A stretch of 16,999 nt of DNA from an uncultured Bacteroidales bacterium (lineage in GTDB: Bacteria; Bacteroidota; Bacteroidia; Bacteroidales; Bacteroidaceae), in contig CALFTK010000001.1 in assembly GCA_937916465.1 (NCBI GenBank), forward strand, positions 1 to 16,999. Reading direction: 5' to 3'. The notes under the pieces are model-generated. The model searched no databases, was not told where the DNA came from, and saw nothing but the letters and a program-made list of their open reading frames with translations. Positions 7,231 through 15,146 of this stretch are shown here, piece after piece (positions within the stretch are counted from its first letter, which is position 1; each line of letters opens with the position of its first letter). The position numbers and the translations under genes are program-made.

Positions 7231-7252
7231 TTTTCCTGTTTGCAGAGGAAAA
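7231..7252 (+). other. Hairpin 1 in the gap before nhaD
   Basis: TTTTCCT (7231-7237) pairs perfectly with AGGAAAA (7246-7252) around an 8-nt loop. A long T run precedes it (7219-7227) but no T run follows, so it does not look like a plus-strand terminator. It may be part of a structured region between the 117-aa gene and nhaD. Confidence 0.35.
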
Positions 7253-7264
7253 TAAAGCCATTAT

Positions 7265-7291
7265 TGTGCTTAACTCTTTCAGTTAGGCACA
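7265..7291 (+). other. Strong hairpin 2 in the nhaD leader
   Basis: TGTGCTTAACT (7265-7275) pairs with AGTTAGGCACA (7281-7291) over 11 bp with one T-G wobble, enclosing the 5-nt loop CTTTC. It ends 33 nt before the nhaD ATG and is not followed by a T tract. The stem is far longer than expected in a random 120-bp gap, so it is a candidate regulatory or stabilising element in the nhaD 5' UTR. No known riboswitch class is recognised. Confidence 0.5.
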
Positions 7292-7324
7292 GACAATAGT
7301 ATTAACAGCTACAAGATTATTAAT

Positions 7325-8650
7325 ATGATTCCTATAATTGTCACAATATTTGTTTTAGGTTATGCGTGTATTGCTTTGGAGCATAAAATAAATGTAAACA
7401 AGGCGGCTACAGCGCTTGTTATGTTTGGGTTGATATGGACTATATATGCATTGCATTCGGGCGATGTAACGTCCAGCCTGATAGAGCATTTGGGTTCTAC
7501 GTGTGAAACTTTGGTCTTTTTAATAGGTGCAATGACCATAGTTGAAATAATAGATAGTTATGGTGGCTTTAATGTTATTACCAAATATGTAACTACCAAC
7601 AATAAATTCAAGTTACTATGGATTGTTGCCATAATGACCTTCTTTATATCGGCAGTATTGGATAATATGACAACTACCATCATTATGATTATGATGTTGC
7701 GCAAGATTATTGATGAACCGAAAGAGAGAATGTTTTTTGCTTCAATAGTTGTAATTGCTGCCAATAGTGGTGGAGCATGGTCTCCGATTGGCGATGTCAC
7801 AACCATTATGCTCTGGATGCGTGGTAATGCATCTGCTATGGGTCTTATGTCGTATCTGATAGTTCCAAGTCTGGTGTCGCTTTTGATACCTGTATTCTTG
7901 ATATCGAGAAAGTTCAAGAACAGTACACCGCTTGTAATGTCTTCTGTTGAAAAAAACAACCCAGTAGTTGGCGTGAGCAACAGATTAAGTGCCATGGTTC
8001 TGGTGATAGGTGTGTTGTGTCTGGTTTCAGTGCCGATATTCAAGAGCCTAACCGGATTACCTCCATATCTGGGCGTTATGTTCTCATTGGGTATATTGTG
8101 GGTGTTTACAGAGATAGTTTGTGATTACAAAAAGAATTTTTATGAAGAATCAAAATTCAGAGTAGTACAGATCTTGAGACGTATAGATATGGCTACTATA
8201 CTATTCTTTTTGGGAATATTGATGTCGGTGGCGGGATTACAGTCAATGGGTGTATTGAAATCTGTAGCAAATTTTCTTGATACAAACGTGCATGAAGTCT
8301 TTTCCATTACTACTGTAATAGGTATGCTGTCTTCTATAGTAGATAATGTTCCTTTGGTTGCAGCATGTATGGGAATGTATCCAATTGTAGATGTGGCAGA
8401 ACTGGCTACAGCTGTAGATCCGCAATATTTGCAGTTCTTTACGGTTGATGGACTGTTTTGGATTCTGCTGGCATATTGTGCAGGCATTGGAGGCAGTTTG
8501 TTGATAATAGGATCTGCAGCTGGAGTAGTAGCCATGGGGTTGGAAAAGTTGGATTTTATGTGGTATATGAAGAATGTTACACTCAACGCCTTTTTAGGTT
8601 ATTTGGCCGGTGTCTTAGTTATCTTTGTGGAATCCTTGATATTTATGTGA
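7325..8650 (+). CDS. nhaD: NhaD-type sodium:proton antiporter
   Basis: NhaD exchanges cytoplasmic Na+ (and Li+) for external protons at the inner membrane, for salt and pH homeostasis. The 441-residue product is highly hydrophobic, with about 10-12 membrane segments and the ion-transporter (ArsB/NhaD) superfamily layout: an N-terminal half with FLIGAMTIVEIID, the conserved re-entrant segment SAVLDNMTTTIIM, then the NhaD signature AANSGGAWSPIGDVTTIMLW, and in the C-terminal half the repeated SSIVDNVPLVAA and AGIGGSLLIIGSAAG. The paired acidic membrane residues in the two DN motifs are those expected to carry the ions. The start is the ATG at 7325, giving a hydrophobic N-terminus at once. The leader holds two hairpins; no perfect -7 box was found (TATGTTTT at 7227-7234 is the nearest). 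A CHU_C gene follows after 42 nt with its own promoter. Firm. Confidence 0.9.
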   Translation: MIPIIVTIFVLGYACIALEHKINVNKAATALVMFGLIWTIYALHSGDVTSSLIEHLGSTCETLVFLIGAMTIVEIIDSYGGFNVITKYVTTNNKFKLLWIVAIMTFFISAVLDNMTTTIIMIMMLRKIIDEPKERMFFASIVVIAANSGGAWSPIGDVTTIMLWMRGNASAMGLMSYLIVPSLVSLLIPVFLISRKFKNSTPLVMSSVEKNNPVVGVSNRLSAMVLVIGVLCLVSVPIFKSLTGLPPYLGVMFSLGILWVFTEIVCDYKKNFYEESKFRVVQILRRIDMATILFFLGILMSVAGLQSMGVLKSVANFLDTNVHEVFSITTVIGMLSSIVDNVPLVAACMGMYPIVDVAELATAVDPQYLQFFTVDGLFWILLAYCAGIGGSLLIIGSAAGVVAMGLEKLDFMWYMKNVTLNAFLGYLAGVLVIFVESLIFM

Positions 8651-8661
8651 CGAAAAAAGTC

Positions 8662-8669
8662 TATATTTG
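8662..8669 (+). promoter_or_regulatory. -7 promoter box of the CHU_C gene and uvrA
   Basis: TATATTTG then C is a perfect TAnnTTTG box, 23 nt before the ATG at 8693. A TTG lies at 8636-8638 with 23-nt spacing, slightly longer than usual. This is the only promoter seen before uvrA, so uvrA is probably expressed from here. Confidence 0.5.
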
Positions 8670-8692
8670 CCATAGAATGTAAATCAAGAACA

Positions 8693-9436
8693 ATGAGAGT
8701 GGCATATATACTTGTTTTTTGTCTATTGTCTATGCAGACCATGGCTCAAATACCATCAGCCAAACCATTCGTGGTGTTGCAGGATATAAGCGCAGAGATA
8801 GATACAATTTATACCGGTGATGCGGCATCGGAATCATACGAAGCACCTTTGCATGTCTTGTTTAATGCCGGTATAAATGGCGTTGATGACGATGTTATAC
8901 TCTTTGGAGAATGGCGTGTGGAGCGTAGTTTTATGCAGGATGGTAAACAGAAGAATGAAACGTATCTGAAACGCCAGAATCTGGAGACGGAGTACACGTT
9001 TAATGATTATGGTACTTTTACCGTGCATTTTGCATATTCATATAGGCATCAAGATAGTACAACAACTATACAGGGAGAAAATTTGCAGCCTATTTCTTTT
9101 TCTATAGACAATTCAGAAATAACTGTGCCAAATGCTTTTTCTCCAAATGGAGATGGTATAAATGACGTTTTTAAGGTTGAAGTGCACTCTATAGTTAGCT
9201 TTAAAATGTCAATCTTTAACCGTTGGGGGCAACTTATTGTGTCCGCTGATGAAAAGAGTTTGCCATACGAAGGCGATGTGGATGGTGGGTATTATATCTG
9301 TTGGGACGGAACATATCATGGTGAGACCGTAAGTAATGGAACCTATTACATACGTATAGATGCAATAGGAGCCGGAGGAAAACGATATACTCGTCGTTCG
9401 GATATAAACGTAATGTTAGGATTAGGCAGGGAATAG
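8693..9436 (+). CDS. Secreted protein with gliding-motility-type (CHU_C) C-terminal domain
   Basis: This is a 247-residue exported protein. Residues 1-18 are a signal peptide (hydrophobic YILVFCLLSM, cleavage after MAQ or TMA). Residues about 25-140 form a beta-rich, immunoglobulin/PKD-like region with a FNDYGTFTVHFAYSY strand pair. Residues 144-245 are the CHU_C/gliding-motility-associated domain: VPNAFSPNGDGINDVF, then FKMSIFNRWGQLIV, WDGTYHGETVSNGTYYIRIDAIG, and a final strand ending RSDINVMLGLG. This domain is the type B sorting signal recognised by the type IX secretion system, which moves cargo across the outer membrane; no T9SS component is in the window. The role of the protein is unknown. 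Its TAG stop is one base before the uvrA ATG, so the two are very likely one transcript, although no functional link is evident. Confidence 0.82.
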   Translation: MRVAYILVFCLLSMQTMAQIPSAKPFVVLQDISAEIDTIYTGDAASESYEAPLHVLFNAGINGVDDDVILFGEWRVERSFMQDGKQKNETYLKRQNLETEYTFNDYGTFTVHFAYSYRHQDSTTTIQGENLQPISFSIDNSEITVPNAFSPNGDGINDVFKVEVHSIVSFKMSIFNRWGQLIVSADEKSLPYEGDVDGGYYICWDGTYHGETVSNGTYYIRIDAIGAGGKRYTRRSDINVMLGLGRE

Positions 9437-9437
9437 T

Positions 9438-12305
9438 ATGGAAGCAGATAAGATTAGCATAATAGGGGCCAGATCGAATAATCTAAAAAATGTATCGGTT
9501 GATATACCATCTAAATCGTTAACAGTAATAACAGGATTGAGTGGTAGCGGAAAGTCATCGTTGGCTTTCGATACGATATTTGCAGAAGGGCAACGCCGTT
9601 ATCTGGAAACTTTTTCAGCCTATGCTCGAAATTTTTTAGGCAATTTGCAAAGACCGGAAGTAGATAAGATTTCGGGTCTGAGTCCGGTCATATCCATAGA
9701 ACAGAAGACAACTAACAAGAACCCACGTTCTACAGTAGGAACTACAACCGAAATATATGACTATCTGCGATTGCTTTTTGCGCGTGCCGGCCAGGCATAC
9801 TCCTATATTACCGGCAAAAAGATGGTAAAGTTCACCGAAGAACAGATATTGGATCTTATTCAGAAAGATTATAATGGTCAACGTATCTATATTTTAGCTC
9901 CTTTGGTTAGAAACCGTAAAGGTCACTATGCTGAATTGTTTGAAAATATACGCAGAAAGGGCTATCTCAATGTGCGTGTAGATGGTGAACTGAAGGAGGT
10001 AAAAGTTGGTATGAAACTGGATAGATACAAGAATCACAGTATCGAAGTGGTGATAGAAAAGCTTGTAGTAAATGAAAAATATCATCAAAGGCTTGTTGAA
10101 AGTGTCCGCTTGGCAATGAAACAGGGTGAAGGGTTGATGATGATACTCTCTATGCCAAATGATGCCAATGCTATTCCCGGATTGCAACAACAAGGGGTGA
10201 TACGCCACTATAGCCGACAATTGATGTGTCCGGATACAGGGTTGTCGTATAAAGAACCTGCTCCACACAACTTTTCGTTTAATTCACCTCATGGTTTCTG
10301 TCATAAATGTAAAGGGTTGGGCTATGTGTCGTTAGTAGATGTAGATAAGGTCTTCCCTGATAAAACATTGTCTATCCGTAAAGGTGCTATAGCTCCGTTA
10401 GGACCATTTAAGAATACGTTAATATTCAGGCAGATATCTGCTTTGCTTCAGAAATATGATTATTCATTGGATACACCTGTAGAGGAACTTTCAGAAGATG
10501 TTGTAGAAGAGTTGCTGAATGGTTCTGAAGAACGCATAAAGGTGCAAATAACAGGTATTAACAGCGAAGAAGATGCCGTTTTTATGGACTACGAAGGGAT
10601 AGCTAAATATGTGCGTTCACTGCAACAACAGAAGGATATATCTGCGGCAGAACAGAAGTGGGTAGATCAGTTTGCAGTAACAAAGGTGTGTCCCGAATGT
10701 GGAGGTGCCAGACTGAATAAAGAGTCGTTACACTATAAAATAGGTGGCAAGAATATCTACGAACTATCAATAATGGATATATCAGACCTGTATGACTGGA
10801 CACTTTCGGTAGAAACTGAATTGACAGATAAACAACGGGCAATTGCTACAGAAATACTAAAAGAGATACGTTCGCGTTTGAAGTTTATGCTTGATGTAGG
10901 ACTGGATTATCTATCATTGAACCGTCCCTCGGAATCGCTTTCGGGAGGCGAAGAACAGAGAATTCGTTTGGCTACTCAGATAGGTTCAAAACTGGTGAAT
11001 GTGCTCTATATACTTGATGAACCAAGCATAGGGTTGCATCAGCGTGATAATCGTCGTCTTATAGATTCGCTCAAGACTCTGCGCGATATAGGTAATTCTG
11101 TTATAGTGGTGGAACATGATAAAGATATGATGCTGGCAGCCGATTGGATTGTGGATATGGGACCAAAAGCCGGTCGTAAAGGTGGTAATGTAGTCTTTTC
11201 AGGAACTCCGCAGCAGATGCTTTCAGAAAATACACTGACAGCTCAATATCTGAATGGAACGTTGAATACTGCGCCAAATCAGTTGGTGCGCCGTGACGGA
11301 ATAGGAAAAAGTATTCAACTGAAAGGCTGTACAGGCAATAATTTGAAGAATGTAGATTTGGAAATACCATTAGGTAAATTGATTTGCGTCACCGGAGTAT
11401 CAGGTAGCGGAAAGTCATCATTGATTAAGGAGACTCTGCAACCAATTCTTTCCAAACACTTTTATCGTTCTTTAAAAGAGCCACTTCCATACGAAAGTAT
11501 AGAGGGAATAGAGTATATTGATAAAATAATTGATGTTGACCAATCACCATTGGGACGCACTCCGCGTTCAAATCCTGCTACATATACAGGTGTATTCAGC
11601 GATATTCGCAATCTGTTTGTGGAGTTGCCGGAATCAAAAATCAGGGCATATAAAGCAGGACGCTTTTCGTTCAATGTTAAGGGTGGACGGTGTGAAACTT
11701 GTTCAGGAAATGGCTATAAAACCATAGAGATGAATTTTCTGCCCGATGTTATGGTCCCTTGTGAAGTGTGTCATGGCAAGCGCTACAATCGCGAAACTTT
11801 AGAGGTGCGTTACAAAGGTAAATCAATAGCCGATATTTTGGATATGACTATAAATATGGCAGTGGAATTCTTTGAAAATGTACCTGTTATATTGAATAAG
11901 ATTAAAGTGTTGCAGGATGTCGGCTTGGGTTATCTGAAATTGGGTCAGCCATCAACAACAATATCAGGAGGTGAAAGCCAGCGTGTTAAGTTGGCTACGG
12001 AACTTGCTAAACGTGATACCGGTAATACCCTGTATATTCTTGACGAACCCACCACAGGACTTCATTTTGAGGATATACGTGTGTTGATGAATGTGCTCAA
12101 CAGATTGGTGGAAAAGGGTAATACAGTAGTGGTGATAGAACATAATCTGGATGTGATAAAGCAGGCCGATTGGGTTATAGATATGGGGCCTGAAGGCGGT
12201 CGCGGCGGTGGTCAGTTACTTATACAAGGCACCCCGGAACAGGTGGCTGCATCCGGGGTGGGCTATACTTCACAATTTATTGCCGAAGAACTCAATCTGG
12301 TATAG
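9438..12305 (+). CDS. uvrA: UvrA, excinuclease ABC subunit A
   Basis: UvrA is the dimeric ABC-type ATPase that finds helix-distorting DNA lesions and loads UvrB. The 955-residue product has both nucleotide-binding domains: Walker A GLSGSGKS (33-40) and GVSGSGKS (653-660), signature motifs LSGGE (501-505) and ISGGE (842-846), and Walker B ILDEP (525-529 and 867-871). The damage-sensing zinc module is intact (C752, C755, C775, C778). In the first zinc module the second half is present (C288, C291) and the first half shows C264 with Thr at 267 where many UvrAs have Cys (CPDT). A further CPEC pair lies at 418-421. The start at 9438 gives MEADKISIIGARSNNLKN, the normal N-terminus. It sits 1 nt after the CHU_C gene. 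The 3' end overlaps the convergent GH10 gene by 14 nt. Confidence 0.97.
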   Translation: MEADKISIIGARSNNLKNVSVDIPSKSLTVITGLSGSGKSSLAFDTIFAEGQRRYLETFSAYARNFLGNLQRPEVDKISGLSPVISIEQKTTNKNPRSTVGTTTEIYDYLRLLFARAGQAYSYITGKKMVKFTEEQILDLIQKDYNGQRIYILAPLVRNRKGHYAELFENIRRKGYLNVRVDGELKEVKVGMKLDRYKNHSIEVVIEKLVVNEKYHQRLVESVRLAMKQGEGLMMILSMPNDANAIPGLQQQGVIRHYSRQLMCPDTGLSYKEPAPHNFSFNSPHGFCHKCKGLGYVSLVDVDKVFPDKTLSIRKGAIAPLGPFKNTLIFRQISALLQKYDYSLDTPVEELSEDVVEELLNGSEERIKVQITGINSEEDAVFMDYEGIAKYVRSLQQQKDISAAEQKWVDQFAVTKVCPECGGARLNKESLHYKIGGKNIYELSIMDISDLYDWTLSVETELTDKQRAIATEILKEIRSRLKFMLDVGLDYLSLNRPSESLSGGEEQRIRLATQIGSKLVNVLYILDEPSIGLHQRDNRRLIDSLKTLRDIGNSVIVVEHDKDMMLAADWIVDMGPKAGRKGGNVVFSGTPQQMLSENTLTAQYLNGTLNTAPNQLVRRDGIGKSIQLKGCTGNNLKNVDLEIPLGKLICVTGVSGSGKSSLIKETLQPILSKHFYRSLKEPLPYESIEGIEYIDKIIDVDQSPLGRTPRSNPATYTGVFSDIRNLFVELPESKIRAYKAGRFSFNVKGGRCETCSGNGYKTIEMNFLPDVMVPCEVCHGKRYNRETLEVRYKGKSIADILDMTINMAVEFFENVPVILNKIKVLQDVGLGYLKLGQPSTTISGGESQRVKLATELAKRDTGNTLYILDEPTTGLHFEDIRVLMNVLNRLVEKGNTVVVIEHNLDVIKQADWVIDMGPEGGRGGGQLLIQGTPEQVAASGVGYTSQFIAEELNLV
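12230..12260. repeat. GC-rich inverted repeat inside the 3' end of uvrA
   Basis: CACCCCGGA (12230-12238) and TCCGGGGTG (12252-12260) are perfectly complementary over 9 bp, with a 13-nt spacer that can form a 3-bp CAG/CTG inner stem. It encodes part of the uvrA tail (GTPEQVAASGVG) and ends 45 nt before the stop. No T tract follows on either strand, so it is not a standard terminator, but it is the strongest stem seen in this AT-rich window and lies just before the convergent gene overlap. Confidence 0.4.
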
Positions 12306-13440
12306 ATAGGATTGCTTCAACAGCAGGCTTTGGTGTTAAATCTCTGTTAAATAGCAGTGGATAGTTTGTTCTGCGTGGAATAGGGTAGTCGTTCTTCCAG
12401 GACATGCTGTCGTGTAATCCCCAGAATGTGACTCTGTCTATTTTGTCGCGCTTGTCATAGAATATCTGCAGGAGCTCTTTGTATCTTGCAGTTAATTCTG
12501 CCTGTACATCGTCAGGTAGCCCATCTTTATATGGGTCAAAAAAGATTTCAAACTCTTCTAATTGGAATTGTGGCTCTTGCATGGCCTTTCCAATTATTTG
12601 TCCCTCTTTTGTAAGTGGTAATACATCGATATCCATTTCTGTTATCATTACCTTTACTCCAAGTGCTGCAAATGTATCTATAGCTGCTGTTATATATTCG
12701 TTTTTAGGAAAATTCAGTCCCCAATGTGCCTGAATACCTATACCGTCTATGCGAACTCCATTCTTTTGTAACATTCTTACCATGCGTGCTATTCCGTCGC
12801 GCTTTTCCGGACGCCAGGCATTGAAATCGTTATAGTAAAGTTCGGTTCCTGGTGCATACTGTTCAGCAAATTTGAACGCATTAAGCACAACAGCATCGCC
12901 ATCGCCTTCAAAACTGTTTACCCAAGTGGTGGGACGGTATGAACCATCGTTATCAATAATTTCGTTTACAACATCCCAAGCGTCTATTTTGCCGTTATAG
13001 CGTGTGACTACCTTCTCTATATATTCGCGCATGGTCTCTATCATCTGCTCCTTTGTTTTTGCACTGCCATCTTCGTTGTTGAAGAAGAAAGCAGGTGTCT
13101 GGTTGTGCCAAACTAAGGTATGTCCCAAAATATGCATATTGTGTTTCTGACCAAACTCTACATATCTGTCGGCCGGACCAAAATTCCATACTCCCGGACG
13201 TGGATGTATGGTTTCTGCTTTCAGTTCATTCTCCGGAGAAATAGCATTGAAATGGTGCAAAACCAATGCGTTTGCTAAACTGTCTCTGCCGCTGGCAATG
13301 CTGTGGTTGATTGCGCATCCTATTTTGAATGCGTCAGCATACTCTTTGCATAGCGATGCGTTGTTATCCTGTTGCTCTAATCCGCAGGAGCTTAATAATA
13401 CTGCTAACGTAGTTGTGATTGTTAATAATTTTGCTTTCAT
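12292..13440 (-). CDS. GH10 endo-1,4-beta-xylanase lipoprotein
   Basis: GH10 enzymes cut internal beta-1,4 bonds of xylan with retention of configuration. The 382-residue product has a lipoprotein signal (hydrophobic TITTTLAVLLSSC, lipidated Cys19), placing it on the outer membrane; Glu and Asp at +3 and +6 after the Cys give only a weak surface-export signal. The single catalytic barrel spans about residues 35-380: SPENELKAE (68-76), LVWHNQTP (109-116), WDVVNE with acid/base Glu160, YYNDFNAW (202-209), GIQAHWG (235-241), ITEMDID with nucleophile Glu268, and WGLHDSMSW (340-348). All expected active-site motifs are present, so it should be active. It is the last gene of the minus-strand run, 13 nt after GH43, and overlaps the convergent uvrA end by 14 nt. 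No carbohydrate-binding module is attached. Confidence 0.95.
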   Translation of the reverse strand: MKAKLLTITTTLAVLLSSCGLEQQDNNASLCKEYADAFKIGCAINHSIASGRDSLANALVLHHFNAISPENELKAETIHPRPGVWNFGPADRYVEFGQKHNMHILGHTLVWHNQTPAFFFNNEDGSAKTKEQMIETMREYIEKVVTRYNGKIDAWDVVNEIIDNDGSYRPTTWVNSFEGDGDAVVLNAFKFAEQYAPGTELYYNDFNAWRPEKRDGIARMVRMLQKNGVRIDGIGIQAHWGLNFPKNEYITAAIDTFAALGVKVMITEMDIDVLPLTKEGQIIGKAMQEPQFQLEEFEIFFDPYKDGLPDDVQAELTARYKELLQIFYDKRDKIDRVTFWGLHDSMSWKNDYPIPRRTNYPLLFNRDLTPKPAVEAILSIPD

Positions 13441-13453
13441 ATTGCCTGTTGTG

Positions 13454-14935
13454 TTATTTGAATCGCCAATCTATTAGTCTTATATTGTTGTCGGAGAAAA
13501 CAAAGAATAGTTTGTTTATTCCGGAAATCCTATTGCTTAATCTGGTGCGTACACACTCTTTTTCTCCAGTAGCTTCAATGTAGGCTATTGTTTCTCCATC
13601 TATGGAATCAACTCTTACTTCTATATAGCCATAGCCATCGACTGTGGCTGTTATTGATGATGCTTTTTTGCCAAAATCAACATTGGTCAAACCTATCCAA
13701 GCCCCTCTGTTCTTGCTGTAAACAGTGATGGAATCGGGTTGTTTGTCATTTTCAAACCAAATATCTGCACCATGCGACATGGTTGTTCCACTTGTGGTGT
13801 TAAACGGATTGAATGGTTCTATTGCATCAACTCCACGATGTGTACCTCGTGTCATCTTTATTTCAATTTTCTCTTCGTCGAAATTGAATTTTTCTACAGC
13901 CATGCTGCGGAATCCACCCTTTATGTTGAGATTGTCCTGCAAGTTCAGGGTGTGGTAGAGAATGTAGTATTCGCCTTTATACTTCATAAAATGGGTGTGG
14001 TTGTTGCTATGGCGCATCCCTAAATCGCCAGGGTTTGGAAAATAGTCACCTTTATATTCCCAACTGTCTGTTTCCATCGGTGTTTTTGATGTCATATAAG
14101 CCATGCTGCATGTCATTGGTACATCGTAACCAGGATAATTCCATGTCTCTTTGTTTCTGGGCAGCCAGTTGTTGTTATAGGTATATAGATACACGCCATT
14201 GAAGTAGTTTATTTCGTGGGCTTCGAATATGTACGGGGTGTAAACCTCTATTATAGTGTCACAACTTATCATATCGCTGTTCAAACGTGCTATACGCGAT
14301 ACACCTGGCATTTCGGCGGTTCCGTGTTTTGCTGTACCGGCTCCAAAGGCTACATATCCCACACCGTGTTCGTCTATACATACTCCGGGGTCGAATGGGT
14401 TGGGGCAGTCACCAATCTCAGGCATTCCTTGATATACCAATGGACTGCCTTTTGCGTCTATCCATGGACCTAACGGGTGCGTGGCAGTAATAATACCCAC
14501 TCCGCATCCGCTATTGGAATAGTACATGTAGAAGTGAGTCTGTCCATCTTCTTCTATTCTGCTAACTATTGAAGGTGCCCATGAATTAACTATCCATGGC
14601 GATTTCTCTTCTATGTCTATTATTCCGTGGTATGTCCAGTTTACCATGTCTTCGGTAGAAAAACATACTAAAGATTTAATTTTTTCGTAACCATTTTCTT
14701 TAGCGTTAAAGTATTGTTGATGATCGTTTGTACCATATATGTATAAACGTCCTTCGTATTCCACACCGGTAGGGTCGGCGCAGAATACCACAGGCGATAT
14801 AGGATTGTTGTTTTCAATAAACTTACCTATGTTTGTACTTGGTGATATCCTAGTAAACTCTTCCGAAATGTTGTTGCAACCTGTTATAGTGAAGGCTGCA
14901 ATAATTGTCATAATGGATTTTGTAATTCTTTTCAT
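13454..14935 (-). CDS. GH43 arabinofuranosidase/xylosidase lipoprotein with C-terminal CBM6-like module
   Basis: GH43 enzymes are inverting hydrolases that remove arabinose or xylose units from xylan or arabinan. The 493-residue product has a lipoprotein signal (IIAAFTITGC, Cys20, followed by NNISEE, suggestive of surface exposure). The five-bladed propeller (about 45-365) shows the three catalytic carboxylates: base Asp54 in FCADPTG, pKa modulator Asp182 in PFDPG, and acid Glu238 (or Glu241) in IFEAHE. Residues 309-315 (HSNNHTH) hold the usual His. Residues about 375-493 are a beta-sandwich resembling CBM6 (ITATVDGYGYIEVRVDS, ISGINKLFFVFSD, final LIDWRF). The ATG at 14935 is chosen, though one two codons upstream (14941) is equally possible. 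It follows the ribbon-helix-helix gene by about 36 nt and precedes GH10 by 13 nt. Exact substrate is not predictable. Confidence 0.88.
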   Translation of the reverse strand: MKRITKSIMTIIAAFTITGCNNISEEFTRISPSTNIGKFIENNNPISPVVFCADPTGVEYEGRLYIYGTNDHQQYFNAKENGYEKIKSLVCFSTEDMVNWTYHGIIDIEEKSPWIVNSWAPSIVSRIEEDGQTHFYMYYSNSGCGVGIITATHPLGPWIDAKGSPLVYQGMPEIGDCPNPFDPGVCIDEHGVGYVAFGAGTAKHGTAEMPGVSRIARLNSDMISCDTIIEVYTPYIFEAHEINYFNGVYLYTYNNNWLPRNKETWNYPGYDVPMTCSMAYMTSKTPMETDSWEYKGDYFPNPGDLGMRHSNNHTHFMKYKGEYYILYHTLNLQDNLNIKGGFRSMAVEKFNFDEEKIEIKMTRGTHRGVDAIEPFNPFNTTSGTTMSHGADIWFENDKQPDSITVYSKNRGAWIGLTNVDFGKKASSITATVDGYGYIEVRVDSIDGETIAYIEATGEKECVRTRLSNRISGINKLFFVFSDNNIRLIDWRFK

Positions 14936-14971
14936 GCACATTTGGTTGATAGTTAGTTCGGTTGGTTATAA

Positions 14972-15142
14972 TTACTTTTTCTTCTCTTTCTTTAGGCGAC
15001 CGCTCTTGTGGAGAGCTTCTGCTATAATCCACTGGAGCTGGCCGTTGGTAGAGCGGAATTCATCTTCCGCCCATTTTTCAACAGCCTCCATTGTCTGCGC
15101 ATCAATGCGCAATACAAAACTCTTATTTTGCTCCTTTGGCAT
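14972..15142 (-). CDS. Small Arc-like ribbon-helix-helix DNA-binding protein
   Basis: A 56-residue protein is encoded between the SPFH gene and GH43. It reads as a minimal ribbon-helix-helix (Arc/MetJ-type) fold: a short basic N-terminus (MPKEQNK), a beta-strand SFVLRID (8-14) whose alternating side chains would contact the DNA major groove, helix 1 AQTMEAVEKWAEDEF (15-29), the turn RSTNGQ, helix 2 LQWIIAEALHKSG (35-47), and a very basic tail RLKKEKKK. Such Arc family proteins are usually dimeric repressors and often lie beside an SPFH gene in Bacteroidales. It has its own promoter directly before the ATG, so it is almost leaderless. The stop lies about 30-36 nt before GH43 with no terminator between, so it may be co-transcribed with the xylan genes. 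Target genes are unknown. Confidence 0.85.
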   Translation of the reverse strand: MPKEQNKSFVLRIDAQTMEAVEKWAEDEFRSTNGQLQWIIAEALHKSGRLKKEKKK

Positions 15143-15146
15143 AATG

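Noticed and set aside
7265..7291. The long hairpin before nhaD as a Rho-independent terminator of the 117-aa gene
   Set aside because: There is no T tract after the stem on the plus strand (AGACAATAG follows), and it is 61 nt beyond the stop. A leader structure is more likely.
7558..8043. A 161-codon minus-strand frame opposite nhaD
   Set aside because: It lies wholly inside nhaD, whose plus-strand product has clear family motifs. The antisense product is the low-complexity I/T/M-rich shadow expected of a hydrophobic gene, with no promoter.
8140..8586. A 148-codon minus-strand frame opposite the 3' half of nhaD
   Set aside because: Same reason: a shadow of nhaD codons, with no start signal and no recognisable product.
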